Assembly: GCF_040529335.1 (NCBI RefSeq)
Contig: NZ_CP159534.1
Location: 1,798,001-1,862,000 of the forward strand
DNA length: 64,000 nucleotides
Direction of reading: 5' to 3'
Source: Streptomyces sp. HUAS MG91
Lineage (GTDB): Bacteria > Actinomycetota > Actinomycetes > Streptomycetales > Streptomycetaceae
The translations under genes and the position numbers were made by a program. A model generated the notes under the pieces. That model saw only the letters and a list, made by a program, of their open reading frames with translations. It searched no databases and had not been told where the DNA came from. Below, piece after piece: positions 8,221-17,004 of the stretch; positions within the stretch are counted from its first letter, which is position 1, and every line of letters starts with the position of its first letter.

Positions 8221-10088
8221 GCGTGCTCCTTCGTCCCGGCCAGGTCGGCGGTGAAGCGGGTGCGCCACCAGGGGTCCTCGCGGTGCGGCAGGATCCAGCC
8301 GGCCGCCTGCCGTGCGGGCCGCTCGCACCAGGCCCGCACCGCCTGCGCCGCCTCCTCGCGCCGCCGCCAGCCGTGGAGGTCGTCCCAGGTCACCGGATGT
8401 CCGGCCAGCTCCTTGCCCTGCTCCCGCACGATGCCCGCCCGCTCGGCCGTCACGGTGCGCAGGCGTATCCCGAGCGGGGAGTCGTCGTCGACCGGGCCGC
8501 GGCCGTCCCCGGTGAGGGCGGCGGCCACCTCGGGATAGCGGTCGAGGCCGGTCTCCGCGGTGAACAGGGCGAGCTGGGCGGCAAGCGCGGTGCGCAGGGT
8601 GTCCGGGGCCGCCGCGTCCAGCAGCCCGGTCACGGACTCCGGCAGGAATCCGCCCCGGCCGGTGAGCGGTTCGAGCACCGGCAGGATCAGGGCGCTGGGC
8701 AGCGCGCCGTCGAGGGCGTCGGGCGGCAGGTCGATGCCGAGGGCGGCGGTGAGCGCGGCGCACACCTGGCGCAGGACCTCGCGGTGCGGGCCCGCGAAGC
8801 CGGGTGGGGTCGGCACGGTGACGTACCGGGGATCGGGGGCGGGCTCGGCGCTCACGTCGCCGCGCAGGGCGGGCCCCGGCGCGCTCGCGCGGAGCGGCTG
8901 TCGCGGCGTCGGGACCGCGGCGCCGAGCGGCCGCCCGAGGCCCGGCCGGGACGGCGGCTCGGTGCCGGGCCGCCCCGGCAGTCCGGGGAACACCTCGTAC
9001 GGGTCGCGCTCGTCGCTGCCGCGCGGCACGCCCCGGGTGTCGTGGAGGGTGACGCGGCGGCCGTCCTCGTACAGGGACAGCGCGGTGAATCCGGAGAAGT
9101 GCAGCGACACCGCGCGGGTGCCCCGCGACAGCCGGCGCAGCACGGCGTCCCGCGCGCCCTCGGCATGGCCCTGCTCGATGCCGAAGGCCCACTCCCCCGC
9201 CCGCCCGGCCCGTACGGTCGGCAGGTGGCCGCCGGTCCAGCGGGCGCTGTCCTCGACGGCGCCGACCCGGGTGCGCTCGGCGTGCGTGCCGGGCGACGCG
9301 CCGTACCGGCCGAGGAGTTCGTCCGGGCCGACGCCGTGCACGAAGGTGAGGCAGAACTCCGCGTACTCGCCCGCCCAGCCCTCTTCGGCGACCGGCCGGA
9401 ACCGCTCGTCGAAGGGTCCGGCCGGGGCTGGTGCGGGCTCCGCCGCCGCCCGCTCGAACAGGGAGAACGGCTCGGGCACGGGCTGCGGCTCGGGCTCCCA
9501 CAGCAGTTCGCCCGCGAAGGGCACGCCCACGTACTTCGCGATCCTCCCCACCGGTGTGCCGTTCTCCAGCGCGTCGGCGACCTCGGTCAGCAGCTCCGCG
9601 TACGAGGACCAGTGGCCGAAGCGGGTGCCCTCGCCGTTGAAGAAGTAGCCGACCGCCCCGAAGGTGTCGCCGGGGCGGCAGTCGAGCACCAGGCCGTCCG
9701 GGGTGTTGCCGCCGGTGAACATGACGTACCGGCGGTGCCAGTAGTCGCCGTCGAGCAGTCCGTCCTCGCCGTCCTCGCTGCCGTCGTCCCAGAGGTCGAG
9801 GTTCATCCGGGCTCCGTCGAGCAGTTCCGCGAGCGACAGTGGCGCCCCGCCGCCGGGGAAGGTGAACGCGTCCTGACGCGATCCGACCCCGTCGTGCCGG
9901 GTCAGGACGGCCACGAAGTCGTCGGGCAGGCGCAGACCGAGCTCCCGCTCCACGGCCGCGATCTCCTCCGGATCGACGGGCGGCCGCAACGTGGCGTACG
10001 TCACAGGGGCGTGTGCGCTCAGCCATGCCTCGATGCGCCCCCAGGCTTCCGGGACGGGAGGGACGGTGCTCACGGGTCTCTCGCTCAT
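8217..10088 (-). CDS. SMI1/KNR4-domain protein with DUF6461-like middle domain
   Basis: 623 residues from ATG 10088 (alternatives at 10097 and 10118). Residues about 10-190 are an SMI1/KNR4 (SUKH) domain, with EIAAVERELGLRLPDDFVAVLTRHDG near the front and the YFFNGEGTRFGHWSSY region near its end. Residues about 230-370 resemble DUF6461 (CLTFVHGVGPDELL ... GEWAFGIEQG). The last 200 are helical and unassigned. SUKH proteins are commonly immunity proteins against polymorphic toxins, but no toxin gene is nearby, so a housekeeping role is equally possible. Co-translated with the downstream methyltransferase. Confidence 0.75.
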   Translation of the reverse strand: MSERPVSTVPPVPEAWGRIEAWLSAHAPVTYATLRPPVDPEEIAAVERELGLRLPDDFVAVLTRHDGVGSRQDAFTFPGGGAPLSLAELLDGARMNLDLWDDGSEDGEDGLLDGDYWHRRYVMFTGGNTPDGLVLDCRPGDTFGAVGYFFNGEGTRFGHWSSYAELLTEVADALENGTPVGRIAKYVGVPFAGELLWEPEPQPVPEPFSLFERAAAEPAPAPAGPFDERFRPVAEEGWAGEYAEFCLTFVHGVGPDELLGRYGASPGTHAERTRVGAVEDSARWTGGHLPTVRAGRAGEWAFGIEQGHAEGARDAVLRRLSRGTRAVSLHFSGFTALSLYEDGRRVTLHDTRGVPRGSDERDPYEVFPGLPGRPGTEPPSRPGLGRPLGAAVPTPRQPLRASAPGPALRGDVSAEPAPDPRYVTVPTPPGFAGPHREVLRQVCAALTAALGIDLPPDALDGALPSALILPVLEPLTGRGGFLPESVTGLLDAAAPDTLRTALAAQLALFTAETGLDRYPEVAAALTGDGRGPVDDDSPLGIRLRTVTAERAGIVREQGKELAGHPVTWDDLHGWRRREEAAQAVRAWCERPARQAAGWILPHREDPWWRTRFTADLAGTKEHA

Positions 10089-10256
10089 GTCCCGCATCAG
10101 ACCACGCGGCACTGACAACGGGGGCTGCCGTCAGGGGGCGCACGCCCGCGACTTCCGTGACAACCGCCACTGACAAATGCGCTTCGATGGGCGAGGCTCC
10201 GGGAACAGGTCTACAACGGCACCACGTTGGAGACCGTGTAGGTACAGGAGGCACCC

Positions 10257-10394
10257 ATGCGCCGAGTGACCATGCACAAGCCCGTCGGGCAGAGCAGCAT
10301 CGCCCGCCGGTTGCGGGACGAGGCCGTCGAACGGCAGCGGGAGCGGCCCGAAGTGCGCAAGGACGTGCGCAAGACGTGGTGGCCGGACGAGTAG
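10257..10394 (+). CDS. Small basic/acidic protein of 45 residues
   Basis: ATG 10257 is preceded by AGGAGG with a 5-nt gap, a near-perfect ribosome site, and the frame closes at TAG 10392-10394. The product begins MRRVTMHKPVGQSSIARRLR and ends VRKTWWPDE; it is very rich in Arg, Glu and Lys with no Cys and no membrane segment, and is probably one long charged helix. I do not recognise a family. It stands alone between two leftward genes, the SMI1 gene and an acetyltransferase. Confidence 0.7.
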   Translation: MRRVTMHKPVGQSSIARRLRDEAVERQRERPEVRKDVRKTWWPDE

Positions 10395-10413
10395 GGGGTC
10401 CGGCCGATGCGCC

Positions 10414-10881
10414 TCAGAGCAGCTTGCGGTAGTGGATGCGGTCGTAGGGTCCGTCGGTCCGGCGCTCCATGACCTCGTATCCGTACCTCGGATAGATCTC
10501 CTGGTTCTCCCGCATCAACGCGTGGGTGTAGAGCCGGACTTCGGGCAGACCGAGGGCGCGCGCGTGCTCGTCGACGAAGCCGAGCAGGCGGCGGCCCACC
10601 CCTTGACCGTGGGCGTCGGGGTGGACCGCGATGCTGTCCAGGAACAGATGATCGGCCCGGGCCTCCACCACCACGAGCCCGATGACGTCCGGGTCCCCAA
10701 TGACGTGCACCAGGCCCGCCGCGACGTTCGCGGCGTGGTCGGCCTCCATCGGCTGCGGGACCAGGCCGATGCGGGCGATGTAGGGGCGGTACGCGGCGTC
10801 CGTGACGGCCTTGACTGCGGGGACGTCGGCGGCGACGGCCGGGCGGATCCCCGGATCCGTTGTACGTGCTTCTTCGTTCAT
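10414..10881 (-). CDS. GNAT-family N-acetyltransferase
   Basis: 155 residues with a complete GNAT fold. FLDSIAVHPDAHGQGVGRRLLGFV carries the QGVGRR acetyl-CoA pyrophosphate loop, and the C-terminal LYTHALMRENQEIYPRYGYEVMERR is the conserved beta6/beta7 region. ATG 10881 follows AAGGAGGC directly. Acceptor unknown. Upstream is the LPMO promoter region, divergent. Confidence 0.85.
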   Translation of the reverse strand: MNEEARTTDPGIRPAVAADVPAVKAVTDAAYRPYIARIGLVPQPMEADHAANVAAGLVHVIGDPDVIGLVVVEARADHLFLDSIAVHPDAHGQGVGRRLLGFVDEHARALGLPEVRLYTHALMRENQEIYPRYGYEVMERRTDGPYDRIHYRKLL

Positions 10882-11080
10882 GCCTCCTTGTCTACGCCAC
10901 CGCCCCCGCCCCGCACCATCGGGTTCCCGGCATGGCGGCGCCGTTCCTGATCCCCGGCTGAGCCGGGCCTTAAGGGGGCCATAAAGATCGTCCCGGGCCG
11001 CCCGGAAGGGGCGAACGGGCCGTTCTCGCGGGCTAACTTCCTTGGCACACCCCCACGTTCGACAAGCCCGAGGAGCCCCC

Positions 11081-12082
11081 ATGCCCACACGTCGCAGGCT
11101 GACCGCGCTCGCCGCCATCGCCACCGGCGCCGCCGCCCTGTCCGCCACCCCCGCGTCCGCGCACGGCACGCTCGGCGATCCGGTCAGCCGGGTCGCGGCC
11201 TGCTACGCGGAGGGTGCCGAGAGCCCCACCTCCGCGGCGTGCAAGGCGGCGGTCGCGGCGGGCGGCCCGCAGGCCCTCTACGACTGGAACGGCATCCGGA
11301 TCGGCGACGCGGGCGGGCAGCACCAGGCGAAGATCCCGGACGGCAAGCTGTGCTCGGCGAACTCCGAGGAGTTCAAGGGCATGGACCTGGCGCGGGACGA
11401 CTGGCCGGCGACGAAGGTCTCGGCGGGCGCGTACACCTTCAAGTACAAGGTGACCGCCCAGCACAAGGGCACCTTCAACCTCTATGTGACGAAGCAGGGT
11501 TACGACGCGTCGAAGCCGCTGGCCTGGTCCGACCTGGATCTGGAGCACCCGGTGGCGACGAAGACGGACCCGGTGGCGGAGGGCGGCTACTACACGTTCT
11601 CCGGCACCCTGCCCGAGCGCACGGGCCGCCAGCTGGTCTACGGCATCTGGCAGCGCTCGGACAGCCCGGAGGCGTTCTACTCCTGCTCGGACGTGACGTA
11701 CGGCGGCAGCGGCGGCTCCGGGTCCACGAGCGCGGCGGCACCGGCGGCCTCGGCACCCTCCGACGAGCAGATCGCCGAGGACGCCGACAAGTCGACGGTC
11801 GACCACAGCGGCATGGACATGGGCGACGGCGACGGCGCGACGGCCGCCCCGCACGAGGACCACGGGTCGGCGTCCCCGTCGACGGAGGCGGCAGCGGCGT
11901 CGACCGACGGCAACACCCCGTCCACCGACGGCAGTTCGGAGCGGCTGGCGGAGACCGGTGGCGACGCGTCCACCTCGTACATCGCGATCGGCGGTGCGGC
12001 CGCCCTGACGATCGGCGCGGCGGGCCTGTTCGCCTCGGTGCGGCGGCGCGCGACGGCGGGCGGCGGCCGGCACGGCCGCTGA
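11081..12082 (+). CDS. AA10 lytic polysaccharide monooxygenase with cell-wall sorting signal
   Basis: 333 residues. A signal peptide (1-27) ends ...PASA, so processing exposes His28, the first ligand of the copper histidine brace; His128 (TAQHKGTF) is the second. The catalytic domain (28-206) oxidatively cleaves crystalline chitin or cellulose. A Ser/Ala/Thr/Asp linker follows, containing DHSGMDMGDGDG and APHEDHG, which are His/Met/Asp-rich and could bind copper. The C-terminus has LAETG (289-293), a hydrophobic helix and RRR, a LAXTG signal of the type handled by class E sortases, so the enzyme is probably linked to peptidoglycan. Start supported by AGGAG before ATG 11081. Confidence 0.88.
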   Translation: MPTRRRLTALAAIATGAAALSATPASAHGTLGDPVSRVAACYAEGAESPTSAACKAAVAAGGPQALYDWNGIRIGDAGGQHQAKIPDGKLCSANSEEFKGMDLARDDWPATKVSAGAYTFKYKVTAQHKGTFNLYVTKQGYDASKPLAWSDLDLEHPVATKTDPVAEGGYYTFSGTLPERTGRQLVYGIWQRSDSPEAFYSCSDVTYGGSGGSGSTSAAAPAASAPSDEQIAEDADKSTVDHSGMDMGDGDGATAAPHEDHGSASPSTEAAAASTDGNTPSTDGSSERLAETGGDASTSYIAIGGAAALTIGAAGLFASVRRRATAGGGRHGR

Positions 12083-12107
12083 CCCGGCACTCGACTCCCC
12101 CTCCCGT

Positions 12108-12141
12108 ACGCCCCGGCCGGCCGAGCAGCCCGCCGGGGCGT
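12108..12141. terminator. Hairpin between LPMO and MarR genes
   Basis: ACGCCCCGGC (12108-12117) pairs exactly with GCCGGGGCGT (12132-12141) around a 14-nt loop. It lies between the convergent LPMO and MarR genes and has no T-run. Confidence 0.55.
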
Positions 12142-12158
12142 CGGCGTGCCGCCCCGGC

Positions 12159-12521
12159 TCACCAGATCGGCCTGACCGGCCCGCCGGGCGCGAGGGCCAG
12201 CAACTGGGCTGCCAGTGCCCGTACTTGTCCCTCACCGAGCCGCTCCACCCAGGGCAGCACGGCGTCCCCGGCGGCCTCCTCCGCCGCCCGGGTGCAGGCC
12301 CGTCCGCGCTCGGTGAGCACCAGGAGGCGGGCCCGCGCGTCATGGGGGTGCGGCTGCCGCTCCACGTACCCCTTGCGCACCATCTCGTCGACGAGCCGGC
12401 TCGCGGCCTGCTGGGTCACGCCGAGATGGGCGGCGAGTTCGGTGGCGGTGGCGTCCCCGGCGGACAGCCGCGAGAACGCGAAGCCGTGCACGGGCCGCAG
12501 CCCGTCGAACCCTCTGGCCAC
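12159..12521 (-). CDS. MarR-family regulator, N-terminally short
   Basis: About 120 residues. The winged helix is intact (ATELAAHLGVTQQAASRLVDEMVRKGYVER, then the wing with PHPHDARARLLVLTERG), but the protein lacks the 25-30 residue first dimerisation helix that MarR proteins have before the ARGFDGLRPVHGF segment. The only nearby start is GTG 12521, with GAGGG upstream. Beyond it the sequence becomes the antisense of the neighbouring cupin gene. Either a deletion removed the original start, or a shortened protein is made. MarR proteins normally repress a divergent gene in response to small phenolics or stress. Confidence 0.6.
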   Translation of the reverse strand: MARGFDGLRPVHGFAFSRLSAGDATATELAAHLGVTQQAASRLVDEMVRKGYVERQPHPHDARARLLVLTERGRACTRAAEEAAGDAVLPWVERLGEGQVRALAAQLLALAPGGPVRPIW

Positions 12522-12528
12522 GACGCCC

Positions 12529-12885
12529 TCGGAGGCCGTCGTCCACGAACCGCACGGCGCCCGCTTCGTTTCGTACGCCACTCCCCGCACCGGCAGCGCC
12601 CAGCTCGCGGCCTGGCGCGGCGAGATCCCGGCCGGCACCCGGGCCCCGGGCCACACGGTGAGCCACGAGGAGGTGCTGTACCCGCTCACGGGGACGCTGC
12701 GGCTGCCCCTCGACGGCGAGACCCACACGGTCGCGCCCGGTGACGCGGTGATCGTGAACGCGGGCTCGACGCTCGCGGTGGAGAACCCCACGGACAGCAC
12801 GGCGACGATGTGGGTGACGACGTCGGTCGGGCTGGAGGCGGAGCTGGCGGACGGTACGCGGATCACGCCGCCCTGGACGCACTGA
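12529..12885 (+). pseudogene. Cupin-domain protein lacking a normal start
   Basis: A clear single cupin barrel (EEVLYPLTGTLRLPLDGETHTVAPGDAVIVNAG) from about 12529 to the stop at 12885. No ATG, GTG or TTG occurs in frame near the domain start. The nearest upstream in-frame GTGs (12442, 12448) lie inside the antisense MarR winged helix, and the first downstream GTG (12658) would remove 40 conserved residues. Together with the shortened MarR gene, this suggests a deletion took both starts and the shared promoter. A CTG start at 12514, or the GTG at 12448, is the alternative if the gene still works. Confidence 0.55.
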
Positions 12886-12933
12886 GCACCCCGGGCCCCG
12901 GCCCGCCCGAGACCTTCTCAGTCCTCCGACTCG

Positions 12934-13401
12934 TCAGTCCTCCAGCACGAGTTCGCCGACCGTCTGCCCGCCGCTGGTCTCCCCGGTCGGCCGGAAGCCG
13001 AGGCCGAGGTAGAAGCCCTCAGGGCCGTCCGGGCCGGGGTGCCAGGTGACGAACATGCGGGTGCCGCCGCGGCGGCGCAGTTCGTCGGCCACGGCCCCGA
13101 CGGCGAAGCGGCCGTAGCCCCGGCCCTGCTCGCCCTCCGCGATGTTCAGTCGCCACAGACCCGAGCGGCGGTCGGTGCCGTCGCCGGTCCAGTCGATGTC
13201 GAAGAAGGCCATCAGGAACCCGACGGTCCGCTCCCCGTCGACGATCAGCCGGGGCCAGGCCACCCCGGGATGCACGTACGCCTCGGCCAGCGACTTCACC
13301 ACGGGCGCCACCAGATGCTCCTGATCCGGCCGCACCCGTACGCCGAGGGCGGCGTCGAAGGTGTCGGGGGTTATGGCGCACAGGCGCGGGTCGCTCGTCA
13401 T
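12934..13401 (-). CDS. GNAT-family N-acetyltransferase
   Basis: 155 residues. WRLNIAEGEQGRGYGRFAVGAVADELRRRG holds the QGRGYG acetyl-CoA loop, and the tail GPEGFYLGLGFRPTGE is the usual beta7 region. It resembles spermidine acetyltransferase-like GNATs by the pattern AFFDIDW, but the acceptor is not certain. ATG 13401 has AAGGTG upstream. Divergent from dnaE2; whether the LexA site also affects it cannot be told from sequence. Confidence 0.8.
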   Translation of the reverse strand: MTSDPRLCAITPDTFDAALGVRVRPDQEHLVAPVVKSLAEAYVHPGVAWPRLIVDGERTVGFLMAFFDIDWTGDGTDRRSGLWRLNIAEGEQGRGYGRFAVGAVADELRRRGGTRMFVTWHPGPDGPEGFYLGLGFRPTGETSGGQTVGELVLED

Positions 13402-13468
13402 GCGAGCACCTTAAGCCCCTCACCTCCACCACTTCGCATGCGATCAAATGTTCGAACACTGAGTTAGA

Positions 13469-13498
13469 GTGACCGTTGTTATCGAACGCGAGTACGAT
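13469..13498 (+). promoter_or_regulatory. LexA (SOS) box overlapping the dnaE2 -10 element
   Basis: TCGAACGCGAGTACGA at 13482-13497 matches the actinobacterial/Bacillus SOS consensus CGAAC-N4-GTTCG with one mismatch. It overlaps a candidate -10 TACGAT (13493-13498), with -35 GTGACC (13469-13474) 18 bp upstream. The position fits LexA blocking RNA polymerase. A separate perfect palindrome TGTTCGAACA lies at 13449-13458; its spacing is wrong for a LexA box. Confidence 0.75.
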
Positions 13499-13548
13499 TG
13501 ACTCATCGGACAGAAGCGGCGAAGGGGGCAAAGCGATGGAGGTGCGGC

Positions 13549-16500
13549 ATGACGGGCTTTGCTCATCTGCATGTCGCATCCGGCTATTCGATGCGCTACG
13601 GCGCCTCCCACCCCGAACAGCTGGTACGCCGGGCGGCACAGCGCGGCATACCGACGCTGGCGCTGACCGACCGGGACACCGTCACCGGCGCTGTTCGATT
13701 CGCCAAGGCGTGCGCGGCGGAGGGCATCCGGCCCGTCTTCGGGATCGACCTCGCCGTGGAGGCCCTCGCACCCCCGCCCCCCGCCCAGCGGCGCCGCACA
13801 CCGGCCCACGGCGGGGCGCACGTGATCGAGCCGCCGTTGCGGGTCGTCCTGCTGGCGGAGGACCGGGCCGGATGGGCCCGGCTGTGCCGGATCACCTCGG
13901 CGGCCCACGCCCGCACCCGCACCACGGCCACCGCGCCCGTCGTGCCGTGGGAGGCGCTGCGTGAGCACGGCGGCCCCGGCCTGACCGTGCTGCTCGGCCC
14001 CCTCTCCGAGCCGGTCCGGGCGCTGGCCGCGGGCCGGGAGGACGTCGCACGGAAGCTGCTGGCCCCGTGGCAGGAGGCCTTCGGGGCGGGGGTGCGGCTC
14101 GAAGCGGTTGCGCAGAAACGTTTCAGCACAGGTGCGGGCTCTCTCCGCCTGGCCGCCCGCACCCTGACCCTGGCCGACCGCACCGGCACCACCGCCGTCC
14201 TCACCAACGCGGTGCGGTACGCCGACCCCGACCAGCACCGCCTCGCCGACGTCCTGGACGCCGCGCGGCTGCTGCGCCCCGTCGACCGGCGCCGCCTCGA
14301 CAGCGGACAGCGCTGGCTCAAGGACGAGGCGGCCATGGCGGGCGTCGCACGGATGATCGCCGAGTGCGCCGGGGCCGGGCCCCGGCGGGCGGAGCGGCTG
14401 CTGGCGGACACCGCGGCCACCGCCGCCGCCTGCGCCGTGGACCCCGTGGCGGATCTCGGCCTGGGCACCCACAAGCTCCCCGAGCCCGGGCTGTTCGGCG
14501 CCTCGCCCCGGACCGGCGGCGCGGCCCGGCTGCTGCGCGAGCGGTCCGAGGCCGGTCTGGCCCGGCGCGGCCTGGACCGGGATCCGGCCGCCCTGAAGCG
14601 GCTGGACGAGGAGCTCGCCGTGATCTCCACGCTGGACTACGACGCCTACTTCCTCGCCATCGGGCAGGTCGTGGCCGACATCCGCGCGAAGGGGATCCGG
14701 GTCGCCGCGCGCGGCTCGGGCGCGGGCTCGATGGTCTGTCACGCGCTGGGCATCGCCACGGCCAACCCGCTGGAGCACCGGCTGCTGTTCGAACGCTTCC
14801 TGAGCGTGCGCCGGGCCTCGCTGCCGGACATCGACCTCGACGTGGAGTCCGCGCGGCGCCTGGAGTGCTACGACGTGATCTTCGAGCGGTTCGGCAAGGA
14901 GCGGGTGGCGGTCACCGCGATGCCGGAGACCTACCGGGCGCGCCGGGCGCTGCGCGACGTCGGGCTCGCCCTGGGCATCGAGCCCGCGGAGGTCGACAGG
15001 ATCGCCAAGAGCTTCCCGCACCTGCGCGCGTCCGACATCACCGGCGCCCTCGCCGAGCTGCCGGAGCTGCGCGGGCTCGCGGCGCAGGCGCACCGGTACG
15101 GGCCGCTGTGGGAGCTGGCCGAGGGGCTCGACTCCCTGGTCCACGGCATGGCCATGCACCCCTGCGGTGTGGTCATCAGCGACGCGACCCTCCTGGACCG
15201 GCTGCCGGTGCAGCCGACCCCGCAGGGCGACTACCCCATGGCGATGGCGGCGAAGGAGGAGATCGAGGCGCTGGGCAACATCAAGCTGGACGTCCTGGGC
15301 GTGCGGATGCAGTCCGCGATGGCCCACGCCGTCGCGGAGATCGAACGGACCACCGGCGACCACGTCGACCTGGACGACCAGGACCAGGTGCCGCTCGACG
15401 ACGTGTTCGCGTTCAAGCTCATCCAGGAGAGCCGCACCCTGGGCCTGTTCCAGCTGGAGTCCCCCGGCCAGCAGGACCTGCTGTCGCGGCTCCAGCCCCG
15501 TGATCCGCAGGACGTCATCGCCGACATCAGCCTCTTCCGGCCCGGTCCGGTCGCCGGCGGGATGCCCGAGCGGTACATCGCGGCCCGGCACGGCGGCACG
15601 CCCACGTACGCCCATTCCGACCTGGAGCCCGTGCTCGCGGACACCTACGGCGTGACCATCTGGCACGAGCAGATCATCGAGACGCTGTCGGTGCTGACGG
15701 GCTGCGACCGCGCCATGGCGGAGATCGCCCGGCGCGCGCTCGGCGACAAGGAGCGGCTGCCCCGTATCCGCGACTGGTTCCACGCCGCGTCGCGGGCGCG
15801 CGGCTACAGCGACGCGGTCCGCGAGGAGGTCTGGAGGACCGTCGAGGCGTTCGGTGCCTACGGGTTCTGCCGGGCGCACGCGGTCGCGTTCGCCGTGCCG
15901 GCGCTGCAGAGCGCCTGGCTCAAGGCGCACTTCCCCGCGTATCTGCTGGCGGGGCTGCTCGAACACGACCCCGGCATGTGGCCCAAGCGGGTCCTGGTCG
16001 CCGACGCCCGCCGGAACGGTGTGCCGGTGCTGCCCGTCGACATCAACCGCTCGCGCGTGCGGCACATCGTCGAGGAGACCGACGGGGAGCGGTGGGGGGT
16101 GCGGCTCGCACTGTCCGAGGTGCGCGGCATCAGTGAGGAGGAGGCCGCGCGGATCGAGGAGGGGCAGCCCTACGGTTCGCTGTCGGACTTCTGGCAGCGG
16201 GCCCGCCCCAGCAGGCCGACCGCCGAACGCCTCGCCGAGATCGGCGCCCTGGGCCCGCTGCACGACAGTCGGCTCACCCGCCGCGATCTGCTGCTGCAGA
16301 TCGCCGAGCTGCACCGGCAGTCCCGTACGCGCTCCGCGGGCGAGGGCCAACTCCCCTTCGACACCGGCGCGGTGGGCGGTCAGGATCCCAGCGGGCTGCC
16401 GGACCTGACCTCGCGGGAGACCATGAGCGCCGAGCTGAACACCCTCGGCCTCGACGTCTCCAAGCACCTGATGGAGCATCACCACCGGCTGCTGCGGGAG

Positions 16501-17004
16501 GTCGGGGCGACCGACGCGGCGCATCTGGCCGGGCTGCGCGCCGGGCAGCAGGTGCTCGTCGCCGGGGTCCGGGCCTCCACCCAGACGCCGCCGATCGCCA
16601 GCGGCAAGCGGATCATCTTCGTCACCCTGGAGGACGGCTCGGGCCTGGTCGACCTGGCGTTCTTCGAGGACTCCCACCCGGCCTGCGCGCACACCGTCTT
16701 CCACAGCGGGCTGCTCCTGGTGCGCGGCACGGTCCAGGTGCGCGGCACCCGGCGCACCGTGGTCGGCAGCATGGCGTGGGACCTGGACGAGATCGCCGCG
16801 GCCCGCCGGGACAACGGCCCCGAGGCCGCGCTCGCCCTGCTCGGCGCGAGCCGTCCGCAGCCGACGCCCGCCCAGCCGCGGCGCACCCTCGCCAACGGCA
16901 CCACGGGCGCCCGGCTGCACCCGTACGCCGATCTGCAGCCCGCGGGCAGCCGGTCGGCGGATCTGAAGAAGTTCGGCCACCGGAGTCCGGGGAGCGCGGG
17001 ATGA
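13549..17004 (+). CDS. dnaE2: Error-prone DNA polymerase III alpha subunit
   Basis: 1151 residues. An N-terminal PHP domain (HLHVASGYS, LTDRDT, in which the usual TDH histidine is Arg) precedes the C-family polymerase. The palm carries PDIDLDVES with two catalytic aspartates, and the third lies in IKLDVLGV. A helix-hairpin-helix region and an OB-fold (GVRASTQTPPIASGKRIIFVTLEDG) close the protein. The DnaE2/ImuC subgroup copies across damaged DNA and causes induced mutations, working with ImuB-type clamp adaptors. ATG 13549 follows GGAGG. It has a LexA box upstream, and its stop overlaps the next gene as ATGA. Confidence 0.93.
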   Translation: MTGFAHLHVASGYSMRYGASHPEQLVRRAAQRGIPTLALTDRDTVTGAVRFAKACAAEGIRPVFGIDLAVEALAPPPPAQRRRTPAHGGAHVIEPPLRVVLLAEDRAGWARLCRITSAAHARTRTTATAPVVPWEALREHGGPGLTVLLGPLSEPVRALAAGREDVARKLLAPWQEAFGAGVRLEAVAQKRFSTGAGSLRLAARTLTLADRTGTTAVLTNAVRYADPDQHRLADVLDAARLLRPVDRRRLDSGQRWLKDEAAMAGVARMIAECAGAGPRRAERLLADTAATAAACAVDPVADLGLGTHKLPEPGLFGASPRTGGAARLLRERSEAGLARRGLDRDPAALKRLDEELAVISTLDYDAYFLAIGQVVADIRAKGIRVAARGSGAGSMVCHALGIATANPLEHRLLFERFLSVRRASLPDIDLDVESARRLECYDVIFERFGKERVAVTAMPETYRARRALRDVGLALGIEPAEVDRIAKSFPHLRASDITGALAELPELRGLAAQAHRYGPLWELAEGLDSLVHGMAMHPCGVVISDATLLDRLPVQPTPQGDYPMAMAAKEEIEALGNIKLDVLGVRMQSAMAHAVAEIERTTGDHVDLDDQDQVPLDDVFAFKLIQESRTLGLFQLESPGQQDLLSRLQPRDPQDVIADISLFRPGPVAGGMPERYIAARHGGTPTYAHSDLEPVLADTYGVTIWHEQIIETLSVLTGCDRAMAEIARRALGDKERLPRIRDWFHAASRARGYSDAVREEVWRTVEAFGAYGFCRAHAVAFAVPALQSAWLKAHFPAYLLAGLLEHDPGMWPKRVLVADARRNGVPVLPVDINRSRVRHIVEETDGERWGVRLALSEVRGISEEEAARIEEGQPYGSLSDFWQRARPSRPTAERLAEIGALGPLHDSRLTRRDLLLQIAELHRQSRTRSAGEGQLPFDTGAVGGQDPSGLPDLTSRETMSAELNTLGLDVSKHLMEHHHRLLREVGATDAAHLAGLRAGQQVLVAGVRASTQTPPIASGKRIIFVTLEDGSGLVDLAFFEDSHPACAHTVFHSGLLLVRGTVQVRGTRRTVVGSMAWDLDEIAAARRDNGPEAALALLGASRPQPTPAQPRRTLANGTTGARLHPYADLQPAGSRSADLKKFGHRSPGSAG

